Below are positions 26,214 to 37,100 of a stretch of DNA of 64,000 bases, piece by piece. Within the stretch, counting starts at the first letter, position 1. Each line of letters opens with the position of its first letter. A program made the position numbers and the translations under genes. This stretch comes from Smittia aterrima. Its lineage: Eukaryota; Arthropoda; Insecta; Diptera; Chironomidae. Location of the stretch: contig CP093830.1 in the NCBI GenBank assembly GCA_033063855.1, positions 5,270,854-5,334,853 of the forward strand, read 5' to 3'. The notes beneath the pieces are model-generated. The model saw only the letters and a program-made list of their open reading frames with translations. It had not been told where the DNA came from and made no database searches.

Positions 26214-29200
26214 CTATGAACGAGTAAAAGAAAATGTGAACTCATTGAAGGTCCTTTTGGTTGTTTAATAGGCGAGCTGTGGAACAAAACACTTGCCGAA
26301 TGTGAGAAATACACTTGGCAACATCACTGGATTTGATTTAAAAATAAAACACGAGACTCTGATTTCATCGGATGTTTGCTGGGCAACAGCTAATGAAATA
26401 CTGAAGCTCTTGGCTCAAAATGCTACTTAAGGCTTCGCGTAAATGTGAAAATAAACACGAGAAGAGATGGCTTAGGTAAAGTACGAACTCTCAACCCCTA
26501 ATTAATCGCTTCTTGAGAAAGAGCAAAGGTTGATGAATATGTCGCTTCATCATCTTCTTCTTATTTGTGTAACATCTTTGTTTAACTAAATTAGATGACG
26601 TTCGATGAAAAGTACTTCAAGATAAAAGCTCTTCACGAGATTTAATGATGCTTAACTAAAGTGATTCACATGTTCTTTTGTACAGAGAAGGAAACACGTG
26701 AATGTGATAATGTTGATTAGAAACTGAAGCTTAAGAGAGTGACGGTTTCTTGTTTCGCAACAGAATAAGATTAAGTACGCGAAGTTAGCAAACAAAAACA
26801 TAAAGTCATTGACTTGAGGATGCTATTCTCTTTCATTGAATCCCTTCAAGGTTGGCGACCGTGAAATCAATAGAAATAACCGGAATCAAAAGTGAAGTGG
26901 GTGCTAAGATGCTCGCTATAAAAATAAAACGAAGACAAGGAACTCTTTGTTAATCTTACGCAGACAAATTGTCTCACGCAGAGTTCAATAGCACGCCTAT
27001 TCATTAATTTGTAAAATAATCTTGAGCAATGCGTAAGTGAATGTTCGCACCAGTTGAGAAGCGATTTTTTTCCTTTCCGCTTAGTTTTAAGTTAAAACTC
27101 AATCTTCGCATATTTCAATCACGCGTTTCGTGTTGTTGTAGCAGCAACGGCCTTGACGTAATACATAGAAGTCAATTATTTTTCATGACTTTCCATAAAC
27201 CAACAAAATGCGTCTGATGTGATTACAAACTCGTCTCAATTATTCCGAAAGTTGTTTGACTGCTTTTTATTTGAAGAAAGAAGAAATATTCGCGACAAAC
27301 TTAAAAATAACATTTTGAAGCTTCAAGTTCATTTCATTGCTTCAATCTTAACAAAAGAAGACACGTTCGTTTTATTAAGTTACAAATAGTACCGCGAACT
27401 CATGAGATACTTGAACAAACAAATAAATCACACACTTTGCGCACTCAACAAGCTACAAATTTATTCGTGAATAACGTCAAGCAAAACCAAAGAATTTCTG
27501 AAAAAATCTGTTACTTGTCCAAAATATTTGTTTCTCGAGATCACGCAATTCACAAACATCCAATTTATTCGTGTAAATAAATTTTATTCACAGAATTCTT
27601 TGAGTGAGATGTGTCAGTTGTTACAACCTCATCAAAAGTTTGAAGAGAATCGCTTCCCAGATGTCAATTAGCGCTTAAGCTCAGAAGATAAAGTTATGTT
27701 AATTGCCAATGAATCGCTGGATCTCTCTTTCACTCTTTTCTCTTTCGCCTTGCGATGCGAAGTTCTTCATTCCTTTTCCCATCAAGATATCAACATCATC
27801 ATTTTTATGAGAAGAAAATCTACGAAAGCTGGACATAAATATGAGCATTCCCTCGACACTCCTCTGCGATACAATCTGGACAGCTTTTCCAAAAGCCGAA
27901 TAGACTTTTTATGAACATCGCTTTTGATTATCCGCTTCACTGTGGAATGTGAACATGTCATTATGCAAAAACCACTCACAATACATCGTTTAAGGATCTC
28001 TCGCTCTCTCAGGCTTGAGGATAAAATGAAAGCTGAGTGTACGGAGGCGAGATGAGATGGAAAATTCTCTTCGCACACCTAATATCATTGAGGTTTTACG
28101 TTACATTCATCTTCAGCACAAAGGAGCTTAAATCCCATAAAAAGAGTTTTTCTGCAGTTTCAAGCACTATTTATTCGATTTCTTCTCTATTGCTTTCGAT
28201 GGTAATAAAAAGGGAACATAAATTTTATACATCTGGATGTGGATGGGTTCTTGCCGTTTCCTTCTCGAGAGCTCACTCGCAGTTTTTTTCTTCCCTCTAG
28301 CCTACATAAAGAATCAGTTTCTCTCTTCATGCTAAGGCTACAATATTCGATTTGATTCCCCCCGAGATTTTATCGTTAAATATTGTATTTCGATGCAAAT
28401 TTCGCCGTAGATCCCGACTCGGTTTTTTTGCATATTGCAAAGCTCTCTCTCGTTCTCTGTCTTTCCTTCCGATGAAAACAAAAAACGATCTGAGATATTT
28501 TTCACCAGAGAAATATGAAAAAAGTTCGAAGTTGGTGGAATTTTTTCTGCCGCCTCAATTTATGAACTTTCTTTTGAAACGAGTTGAAAAGAGTTCTTCG
28601 GGGGAGGAGTCGTCGAATCAACCTGAAAAAGGCTTTGATAATAACATTCACTTGCAATGGTCTGCCTTTCATGACGTCGGCAGCGAAGGCAAGCATCCTT
28701 TTAATCTTTTAAAATTAAAAAAACTTTTCCGACGAGAGAGGGAGAGAGAGAGAGACTTGCAGCTCATTCTTGAAGAGTTTCCCCACAAATTTCATGTAAA
28801 AACAGAGAAAACTTTCTCTACGAACTGCAAAAATATGAAAAGTGAATCAGAGTCTCGTGGGGAGAAGAAAAAACTGCTCGAGAATCATCATTGAGATAGA
28901 AGAAATGAAGGTTCGTTCTTTCAAAGCGTCCATAAATAAAAGAAAATTTCTTATTCAAGAGAAAAAGAACGCACGAGAAAAAAGTCGACGTTTGCAATGT
29001 TGATAAAGCGGATGAGTAACTGGTAAAGTTTGGCAAACCCTTTCAGGGAAAGCAAGTTTGTCACGTTAGATTACGAACGCGTTTTCTTTTTCTCGTTACG
29101 GTTCGTGAGAGCGAAAGGAAATCTTTTGTTGGAGAGGAAAATTGAGGGAATCGTTGACGGTTAAGGGAAGAGTTTGTTAAGGGATTCCATTTAGTGGAAA

Positions 29201-30744
29201 CATTGAAAGTCCTTCGAAGAAACTCAGCTCAATGAACTCAATTGGAGACCTTTTGTTTTTTACATTTTTTCGTGACGTCATTGACAGAACATCGAGCACC
29301 AAATAGAGCAGGAAGTTGACTTAAGCTTCCCTTACAAGAATTCTTCAAATTGTCGCGACACTGTTAAGCAAATAAACAAACACTCCCGAAGCTTATCAAA
29401 CACACGACAGATGAAAAAAAAAACTCCGCAATCGGCTTTAAAAAGTAATTTAATTTCATAGAGACGACGTGAAGATCCCTCGAGGCTAAACTGTTGACAA
29501 ATGTTTAATTTCCTCGCTTTCTGCTCATTTTTTTAATATCGTCAATTCCCGCATCGCTTGTTGCTGTAATCTTATCAAATTAAAGCGGCATAATAAAAGA
29601 CGCGGAAACATATCAAAACAAAGCGAAAGGAATTTGATATGCGCGGCATTTATATAAAAAAAGAAAAAAGCTTTTCCCCAGCGTCGACTTTCCACCATGC
29701 ATGATGAGCACAAAAATGTCATAAAATCATATCAACAAAGCGAGAACAAACATTCGACTTCCATCTGACGTGCTGAAGCAGACGAAGATGAGAGAAATCG
29801 CATAAGATACAAAAATGAAATAGCTTTAAGCTCAATTCTTTTATTTTTATTTGTTTCTACTTTATTTTTATTTCGTATGTAATTCACTTATGTACACGAA
29901 TGTGTTTATCGAATTAAAACTTTTTTATCTCACAATGCTTTCTTGTTGTTATCCTTTCAACGGAGAATAAAAGTATCGTCAAGCACTACGAACAGTCTCG
30001 TCCTCAAACTTTCATGGGATTCCTTCACTTGTGCTTGGAAATTGATTTTTCCATTAAAGCATCAAGCTCTGGCACCTTTCGTCTTCTGAAATGAAACATT
30101 CGCTCTCGACTTTCTAGATGCTTTTATTTCCATTGCTGACGTTTTTCCTTTTCTTTTCAGTTCTGTGTTTATATCTTTTTTTTAATGAATGCGATCCCAG
30201 AACTTGATGTAATTATTATTCAACATTTTTTCATTGATACATTCTCGGAGTTTTTCAGATTACGAGCTCCCGCATTAGAGCTTTCCGAGGCATGAAATCT
30301 TTTGATGCAACAATTGAAAGCTTTCATCAAAGCTTCAAAGAAAGTTCTTTACCTTTGAAGTTTGAACGCTGCATTAAGTTCATCGGAGCTTGCATTCTTA
30401 ACTGCGAGTGGCTGAACAGAAAGCAGTTTTCACCTTAAGTAATTTAATTCGTCTTGCAAAAGTTTTCTAAGATATTAAATTTCTTTATTATAAAAGGTGA
30501 CAAACGTTCACACAATTAATTGAGAGAAATGTTCGGGATCGCGAGAATTCTTTTAACGATTTAAATAAATGAAAAATATTTCTTGCTCAATTTCTTTTGA
30601 AAAGACGATTTCGCTTAAAAGTTATTGCGAAAATAAAGCTTTGATCTTTTTGTAAACTTCACTTGTCACTCGAATTAAAGAAAATATTTATTTTTCAATA
30701 AAAGTTTTTCAGTATTTTTCCCCTCGACTTCTATAGTTGCTCAG
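26214..30744. other. Intergenic region upstream of lipase and RNase H2C genes
   Basis: The missing first lipase exon is probably in the left few hundred bases; one weak candidate on the minus strand is ATG TTG CCA A followed by GT in the 26.3 kb area. The rest has no supported gene. A 180-codon open frame at 28352-28894 has no family features and draws part of its length from a GA repeat at 28734-28755. Confidence 0.5.
28734..28755. repeat. GA microsatellite
   Basis: This is a nearly perfect run of GA dinucleotides, interrupted once by GG. GA tracts can also bind GAGA-factor-type proteins in flies, but no function is shown here. Confidence 0.8.
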
Positions 30745-30752
30745 TATAAATA
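30745..30752 (+). promoter_or_regulatory. Candidate TATA box of the RNase H2C gene
   Basis: TATAAATA lies 56 nt before the ATG at 30808. With the usual spacing, transcription would start about 30 nt before the ATG. The region is AT-rich, so a chance match is possible. Confidence 0.3.
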
Positions 30753-30807
30753 TTTCAAAACTTGTCGATTATTTACTTCGTCAAATTTTCTATTTTACCG
30801 AAACAAA

Positions 30808-31351
30808 ATGTCCATTAAGGCGCAAATAAACGAAGAAACTGTGGAGAACTCAGACGATGCCAAGGTGCACTTTATTCCAGCTTCCATCGACGGCAATGGC
30901 TCGATAAAAATAGATGAATATTTCAATTCGTATGCGGATTCAGAAGCGAATGGACGTGAGAAATTAAATATTAAAACCTTCATGACTTTTTAAAGTAACA
31001 AGACTTGTATTTTAGTGCAAATCAACGCTCTTCGTGGTTACCCATTGAAAGGAGTTGAAATGAAGCTGCCCGACGGTCTGCAAGGAATCATTTTACGAGA
31101 GAGCGAGAAACTTTCGATTGAAGGCGCCGAACGTGAACTAAAATTTGGCGGGAAATTCGATGAGTTCACTTACTGGAATTATGATAAGAATCCTTCGGAA
31201 AACGATGCCTACAAGAAAGCCTTGCATTGGTTGAAAGTGTCAGAAGCGGTGAGAATTGATGTTTGGTTGAAAAGTTATTCGAAAATCATGAAATAATTTT
31301 ATTTTTCAGCTCCACTCTGAAATTGAAGTAGACGATGAAGATGTTAAATAA
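30808..31351 (+). CDS. RNASEH2C: Ribonuclease H2 subunit C
   Basis: Three coding exons: 30808-30955, 31016-31248 and 31310-31351 (TAA); 423 nt, 140 residues, with phases 1 and 0 at the joins. Family landmarks: VHFIPASIDGNG near the N-terminus; ALRGYPLKGVEMKLPDGLQG (the R-G-x-P-L-x-G core strand); GIILRESEK; and, near the C-terminus, FTYWNYDKNPSENDAYKKAL then HWLKVSEALH. The length fits the small C subunit. In eukaryotes it joins subunits A (catalytic) and B in the nuclear RNase H2 trimer, which removes single ribonucleotides from DNA and cleaves RNA-DNA hybrids. The C subunit itself is non-catalytic. The acidic C-terminus (EIEVDDEDVK) is a small lineage-specific tail. Poly(A) signal candidate at 31385-31390. 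Confidence 0.9.
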
Positions 31352-31384
31352 ATGTTAATTAATTTCTTGTTGATATCATTAATG

Positions 31385-31390
31385 AATAAA
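31385..31390 (+). promoter_or_regulatory. Candidate poly(A) signal of the RNase H2C gene
   Basis: AATAAA occurs 33 nt after the RNase H2C stop codon, which predicts a short 3' UTR. Confidence 0.5.
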
Positions 31391-31518
31391 CTTCTTTTTT
31401 ATTAAAATTAACTGACTTTTAAAATTCAAATGATATCTTAGCAATTGAGCAAACTCAGCAAGTTAACTCTTGATCCGAAATAAAAATGTTATTGAAAGCA
31501 CAATTTCTTTGAGACTCT

Positions 31519-31990
31519 TCAATGTTGAAGCCAATATTGAAAATGAAATTCTGAATTAAAAAGAAGAAACTTCAATTGGACCATCATTTGTTTAGTCCAA
31601 CAATCTCGATTTGATATCTCGACATGAACGATAAATTTGCAAATCAAGGATATTTCTGATATCTCTTCATAACGGTCGAAATGAAATTCACAATCGGCAA
31701 GAGTAATTTTCTTCTCCGCGCATGTCAAGCAGCAGTTTCACCAACGACTTCACATCAAATCGTCTTATTTTAAGTAAATTAATATTTAGTGAAACTGAAA
31801 TCCATTTAGCGCTTAAAATCTGTTGATTGGCATTGTAGAGCTGCTGCACGCGTTTTGGGGCGAAGGTAATTAAAACGGTTTCGGGGATTGCAGCAAAAAA
31901 GTTAAAATTGGAAATTTTCACGAGAGTTTTCACCAAAATGGAAACCAATCGATAATTTCCATCCACCACGAATCCTTTTTCTTTACACTT
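31519..31990 (-). pseudogene. Rad9-like (9-1-1 clamp, PCNA-fold) remnant with a frameshift
   Basis: Two overlapping minus-strand frames together look like the first half of Rad9. The upstream frame (from about 31990 down to 31688) reads GFVVDGNYRLVSILVKTLVK, then FFAAIPETVLITFAPKRVQQ, then LLKIRRFDVKSLVKLLLDMR, and stops. The downstream frame (31728 down to 31519) continues as EKKITLADCEFHFDRYEEIS and ISEISLICKFIVHVEI. In Rad9 proteins the same order appears: an N-terminal V-x-G-N helix entry, a CKI-x-x-K/F helix, then a strand ending L-x-CKF. A 1-nt shift near 31715-31730 separates the frames, no ATG opens the first frame, and the second stops far short of the usual 390-plus residues. I infer a decayed or truncated copy. 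An assembly indel plus missed exons is the alternative. The Rad9 assignment rests on remembered motifs only. Confidence 0.38.
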
Positions 31991-32256
31991 CCTTATTGAG
32001 CGAAGGAAAAAATCAATTCAAGTCAAAGCAATAGATCGATCTGAAAGCTCAGTGAATCAGAAAATGTGCTAGTCTTTACATTTAGTGTTCAATTATTAAG
32101 CAAATGTGATAACAGTTAAACTCATGTGAGAAATTACACGAAAAAAAACTCTGAAAATCACAAAAGTCTTCCAAAGAAAAAAAGAAAGAAAATCGACGTA
32201 AAGTCTTCCATAGTTATTAAGTGATTAAAATACTTCGACAATAAAAGAAAAAAATC

Positions 32257-34115
32257 ATGGCGTTCTTGAACAATCTCAAAAACGCTCCAATGCCTCCGAT
32301 TAAAGATGCACTCAAGGATGTTTGGCAATCGGCGAAACAGTCAATGCCCGACCGACAAAAGCAGCAACAATATGAAGATCCGACATCTGAGTACGGCGGT
32401 TCATCGCAAGTCTCGCACGGGTCATCACAACGCCCGCATAACGTTACATTCGCTGATACAGTTGATCAGCCTGGGCAGCAGCGGCCAACAGAATTGAACC
32501 CTTTGAACCCATTTAGGAATCCAAACGGCAATCCATTCGGAAACGCAGAACAAACAGGCAAGAGCGATTATCAGTACGAAGAAACTGGCTTCAATCAGGG
32601 CGATTATAATTATCAACAAGGAGGCTTTCCAGCGAGGTACACTTTGAAATGAATTCAATCGATAACAAATATTAGAAATGCTTTTCTTTCAAGGCAAGGA
32701 AGTGTTGGTTCGTTCGGAAGCGACAGCACATTTGCTGGAGGTGAAGGCGAAGCTGGTCCACCAGGAGTAAAAATCACTGAGATCCAAGCCGCTTGGAATG
32801 TCACAAACGCAATTCAGGGAATGTTTATTGTCTCTTTGCCGTTTGCGGTCTTGCGTGGTGGTTATTGGGCGATCGTTGCTATGGTGGGAATCGCTCACAT
32901 CTGCTGCTACACAGGAAAGGTGAGAAGAGTCACAAAACATCGAAAATCAAAGATAAAAAATATTTTTTTAGATTCTCGTTCAATGTCTCTACGAACCCGA
33001 CCCAGCGACAGGTGAACCAGTCCGAGTTCGCGACAGCTACGTCGCTATTGCGAAAGTTTGTTTTGGAAAGAAAATCGGAGCTCGGATTGTTAGCATCGCA
33101 CAAATCATCGAACTGGTGATGACGTGCATCTTGTACGTTGTGGTTTGCGGTGACTTGATGGCTGGAGCTTTCCCCGAAGGCTCAATAGACTCAAGGTAAG
33201 TTGAGCAGAAATTTATTTCATCTCAATCGCATGTACATGCAAGTTTTCTTTTTCAGATCATGGATGATGTTCTGCGGAATTTTCTTGCTGCCCTTGGCGT
33301 TCCTGAAGTCGATTCATGCTGTGTCCGTTCTCTCGTTCTGGTGTACAATGTCGCATCTTTTCATCAACTTCATCATCCTCGCTTATTGCTTGTTAGAGAT
33401 CGGTGACTGGGGTTGGAGTAAAGTTAGATGGTCGATGGATATAAGGAACTTTCCTATTTCTCTTGGTGTGATCGTCTTCTCGTATACGTCACAAATATTC
33501 TTACCTACGCTTGAAGGTAACATGGCTGATCCCTCGAAATTCAATTGGATGTTAGATTGGTCGCACATTGCGGCAGCTGCATTTAAAGCCGTCTTCGGCT
33601 ACGTTTGTTTCTTGACCTTCCAAAACGACACTCAACAAGTCATCACCAATAATCTTCATTCGCCAAGCTTCAAAGGTCTTGTTAACTTCTGTCTCGTTAT
33701 TAAAGCCGTTCTCAGTTATCCACTGCCTTACTTCGCGGCGTGTGAACATCTTGAGCGAGCCTTCTTCAGAGGTCAGCCAAAGACAATCTTCCCAAAGATT
33801 TGGGAGCTTGACGGAGAATTAAAGGTCTGGGGTCTCGGATGGAGAGTTGGAGTGATTATGTTTACAGTTTTGATGGCTTGCTTCATTCCACACTTTTCAA
33901 TATTGATGGGCTTTATCGGAAGCTTCACTGGTACAATGTTAAGCTTCATTTGGCCTTGCTACTTCCACTTAAAACTCAAACGACACTTGATGGAGACAAA
34001 GGATGTCGCGTACGATTATTTCATTATTTCCCTCGGGTTTATCTTTGCTTTCTTCGGCATGTGGGATTCCGGCAGTGCTCTCGTTAAAGCATTTTCCATC
34101 GGTTTACCATTCTAA
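32257..34115 (+). CDS. VGAT: Vesicular inhibitory amino acid (GABA) transporter, SLC32 family
   Basis: Four coding exons: 32257-32636, 32694-32919, 32972-33195 and 33257-34115 (TAA); 1689 nt, 562 residues, all junctions in phase. Residues 1 to about 165 form a Gln/Asn/Gly-rich cytosolic N-terminus (DVWQSAKQSMPDRQKQQQYE). Then comes the amino acid/auxin permease core: the first membrane segment with WNVTNAIQGMFIVSLPFAVL, followed by GGYWAIVAMVGIAHICCYTG, CLYEPDPATGEPVRVRDSY, and later GNMADPSKFNWMLDWSHIAA, a conserved SLC32 stretch. About nine to ten hydrophobic segments run to the C-terminus. VGAT uses the proton gradient to load GABA or glycine into synaptic vesicles. It is normally single-copy in insects and marks inhibitory neurons. 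The start is the first ATG of the open frame and gives a length close to the fly protein. An initiator-like TCAGT at about 32049-32053 could mark the transcription start, but this is weak. Confidence 0.95.
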
Positions 34116-37100
34116 GTCATTCGGGACTTGTTGCATATTTTACTAAAGCAAAACTTTATTTAATCAAATTACATTCCCAAAAGTAATTAACCAAAAGGGA
34201 GACGAGAAAGAATCTTAAATCTCCTAACGGTATTTCACATAAAAACATCTTCAAAGGAACCAACTCAAAAGATTCTTTTCCGAAAGGGAAAAGACAAAAA
34301 GAACAGAAGAAAGAACATGAGAATCTGTCGTCAGTGCTTGTTTCCCCATTTTGCCGATAAACAGATTTCAGAAGGCCCCAAAGATCAGTGAAACAAATTA
34401 ACAGAAAGCAAAATTAACAAAACAATAATTTACAAACCAAATTAGATGGGAAGCTGAGAGAAAGACTACGGCGAACAAGATAAATTCTCGAAACAAGCTC
34501 GCAAAATGAAACGAAGTATTTGCGATTGGGACGGAGCGGGAGAAAAAAATCGCCAAAGAAATGAAGTTTTCGGTAAAGACTTAAGAGAAATACCGCAAGT
34601 GGTCACCTTTTCTCATTCCAATGTCGAACATTTTTATTAAATTTCATTCGTTTACCGACCGAGACCTATTTTAGTTAATTGACGAGATGAATCTCAATAT
34701 TTCAAGATCTGAGTTGATCGTTATCAATTGAGCCTCCAACTGAACTCAAAGCCCACTGACGGATCTCCCTAAAAATGCTCAAAACTATGCTGAAACGCTG
34801 TCTATTAAAACATTATGCAAATTATAACAAAAAAATCAATTGAAAGGACGAAAACTACCAACTGAACGAGTGTGAATGTAATTTAAGGATCGAATCGTTA
34901 TTCCAACATATCGGACAATACAAAATGCTAAATCTTTTCATTGATAGCTTTTAAATGAAAGAAAATGTGTTAATGGTAATAATCAAATGTCTTCCAAATG
35001 AAACTTTAATTCTAGATGTGTAAAGCAAGAAGAGAAACTTGAAAAACTTTTATTTACAAAATGTAACTGACAGAAGCCACTTCGACCGATCTCTGCTCAT
35101 TCGAATATTGAGAGAGTTCATTTTTGAATTTGAATGTCGGATCGAGTCGGCTTCTGTCTATCAAAGAAATTCCTACAAAACTTTGTAGATAAATGATAAA
35201 AGTAATGAAACCAAGTCTTCCATTTTGAGAAATATCTCTAAGAAAAGAAAAACTATTCAAACATTTATTGAGTTATATAAACCCTAACAAGAGTTTATTG
35301 AGGATTGAATATTTATGAGGCAATTCTAAAGCGTTTGAGTGTTTTCTTCCTGCTAGAAATATTAAATATGTTACTACAACTTAAAGATCGCGTTCATCAT
35401 GTGAATTCAGTAGCTGCCAACAGCGCTTACCAATAAATTAAACTTGAAACTTATTTTTTGTTTCTAGCAATTTCCATGCATAAAAGATGGTTAAAGTCAC
35501 GATATTTAGTTATGAAGATTTATTGAAGTATCGAACAATTTAGTTCTTTAGCGATTTTACTATAATCAAAGCAGAGCAAAAGCTTCATGACAAACCTGAA
35601 TGTGTATTGAAAAAAAAAGACAAAAAAAAATAATCAACCGAAGATGCTAAAGAAAAAATCGTAATCATAAAACAGAATTGCCGATCAACAGTTAAATGTG
35701 TTACCTAATTAAAGTATATGAGTTATTGAACAAATGAAACAATTAATTAAAATGACAATAATAAAGTAAATAGAAAAATCTTAACTTAACATTTTTTTTA
35801 TCTTTGAAATTGTCTCACAAATCTGAAGTCATGCGTAAGCAGTTGAATCCGACAGCCATTCATTCAATCGATGATTCCGCCAACATTTAATTTTTCATTT
35901 CTTTCGCATTTGGACATCTCCGCGGTGCATTGAAGTCTTTTAATCCGACTCTCTGCACATAAAGTTCCCCGTGCTCAATAGCGAGCGACAACGCTTTAAA
36001 ATGTCTCAAATATGTAAATTTTATCTTTTTGTGCATTCGCATTTCGCTTGGCATTTTTACGAAAGGAGACAGTCGCGAAAAGGAGAAGCAATATGCCTAC
36101 TACAACGAGCAGGCCTCGACAACCGGCAAACGAGACAAAGAAATCGAAGATTTCCAGTTTCACGTGTCATATTTGAAGCGCGGCATGAAAATGAACTTTT
36201 TTCATTTGGACTATTTGCCTTCGTCTGCGAAAAGTTGTTTTTTTCGTCTCTAAACTCTTTTTCCTCTGAATTGACACACAGAACCGATGAAATTCAGTAG
36301 AAATGAATCGAAACTATATCCAGTAACATACGAGCCGTAGTCTTAAATTGGACATTTGCAGACCGAGCGTATACAAGAGAAAATAAATGTTTAGTGTATT
36401 GCATAAAAAGGCAAACATAAGAAAGAAGTTCTCCGGATGAAAGGCACGAGACATAACGCAAAAAAGAAGAATCGCCGCGAATAAGATTTTTGAGCTTGAA
36501 CGCGGAGAAAAGAAACCGAGAAAAGATTTTTCCTGAAAAATATTTAAATGCACATTGAATTCCGAAACCGGCGAGGACTGTCAATAAAATCTTCGCTGTC
36601 AAGCTTAAGTCGAGAAGGGAGAGGAAAAAATCGAAAGTACGAGATGAATATTCACATTGAGAAGGCGCAAATCAGTGAGAATTTTCTTTTACTCGCAAAA
36701 GGGAGATTACGCGATTGCGAAAAATATTTCTCAAACCTATATGGTCATGAAAGGAATCTCTCGACTTTTAATTGTATCGAAGCCGAAGAGGAAAACTTTT
36801 TTTCCTGTTCTTTAATATTACGCTAAAATCAATAAAATGAAAAAGGCCATCGGAGAAATACCAAAGATCACCGGAACGGTTAAAAAGGGTTCGATTGCCG
36901 CGCGAGAGAAAGAAGACAAAAACAAACCGAAAAAGTATCAAAAGCAGAATCGAGAAAAAAGTGAAATGTTTCGAGAATATTTCTTCCAATGTGCATAACT
37001 TCTGAATAAAAGTGAGCAGTATTGAAATATAAATAAAACGATAATAAAAAAAAGCCTAGCGAGAAGGGAGAGAAGATGACAGTCGCGCGGATACCAAAAA

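Noticed and set aside
28352..28894. 180-codon + strand frame
   Set aside because: Its RERERER stretch comes from a GA microsatellite, the rest has no domain, codon choice looks random and no promoter or splice context supports it.
36880..36910. GGTTCGATTGCC resembling a tRNA B-box
   Set aside because: No A-box or acceptor stem at the required distance upstream.
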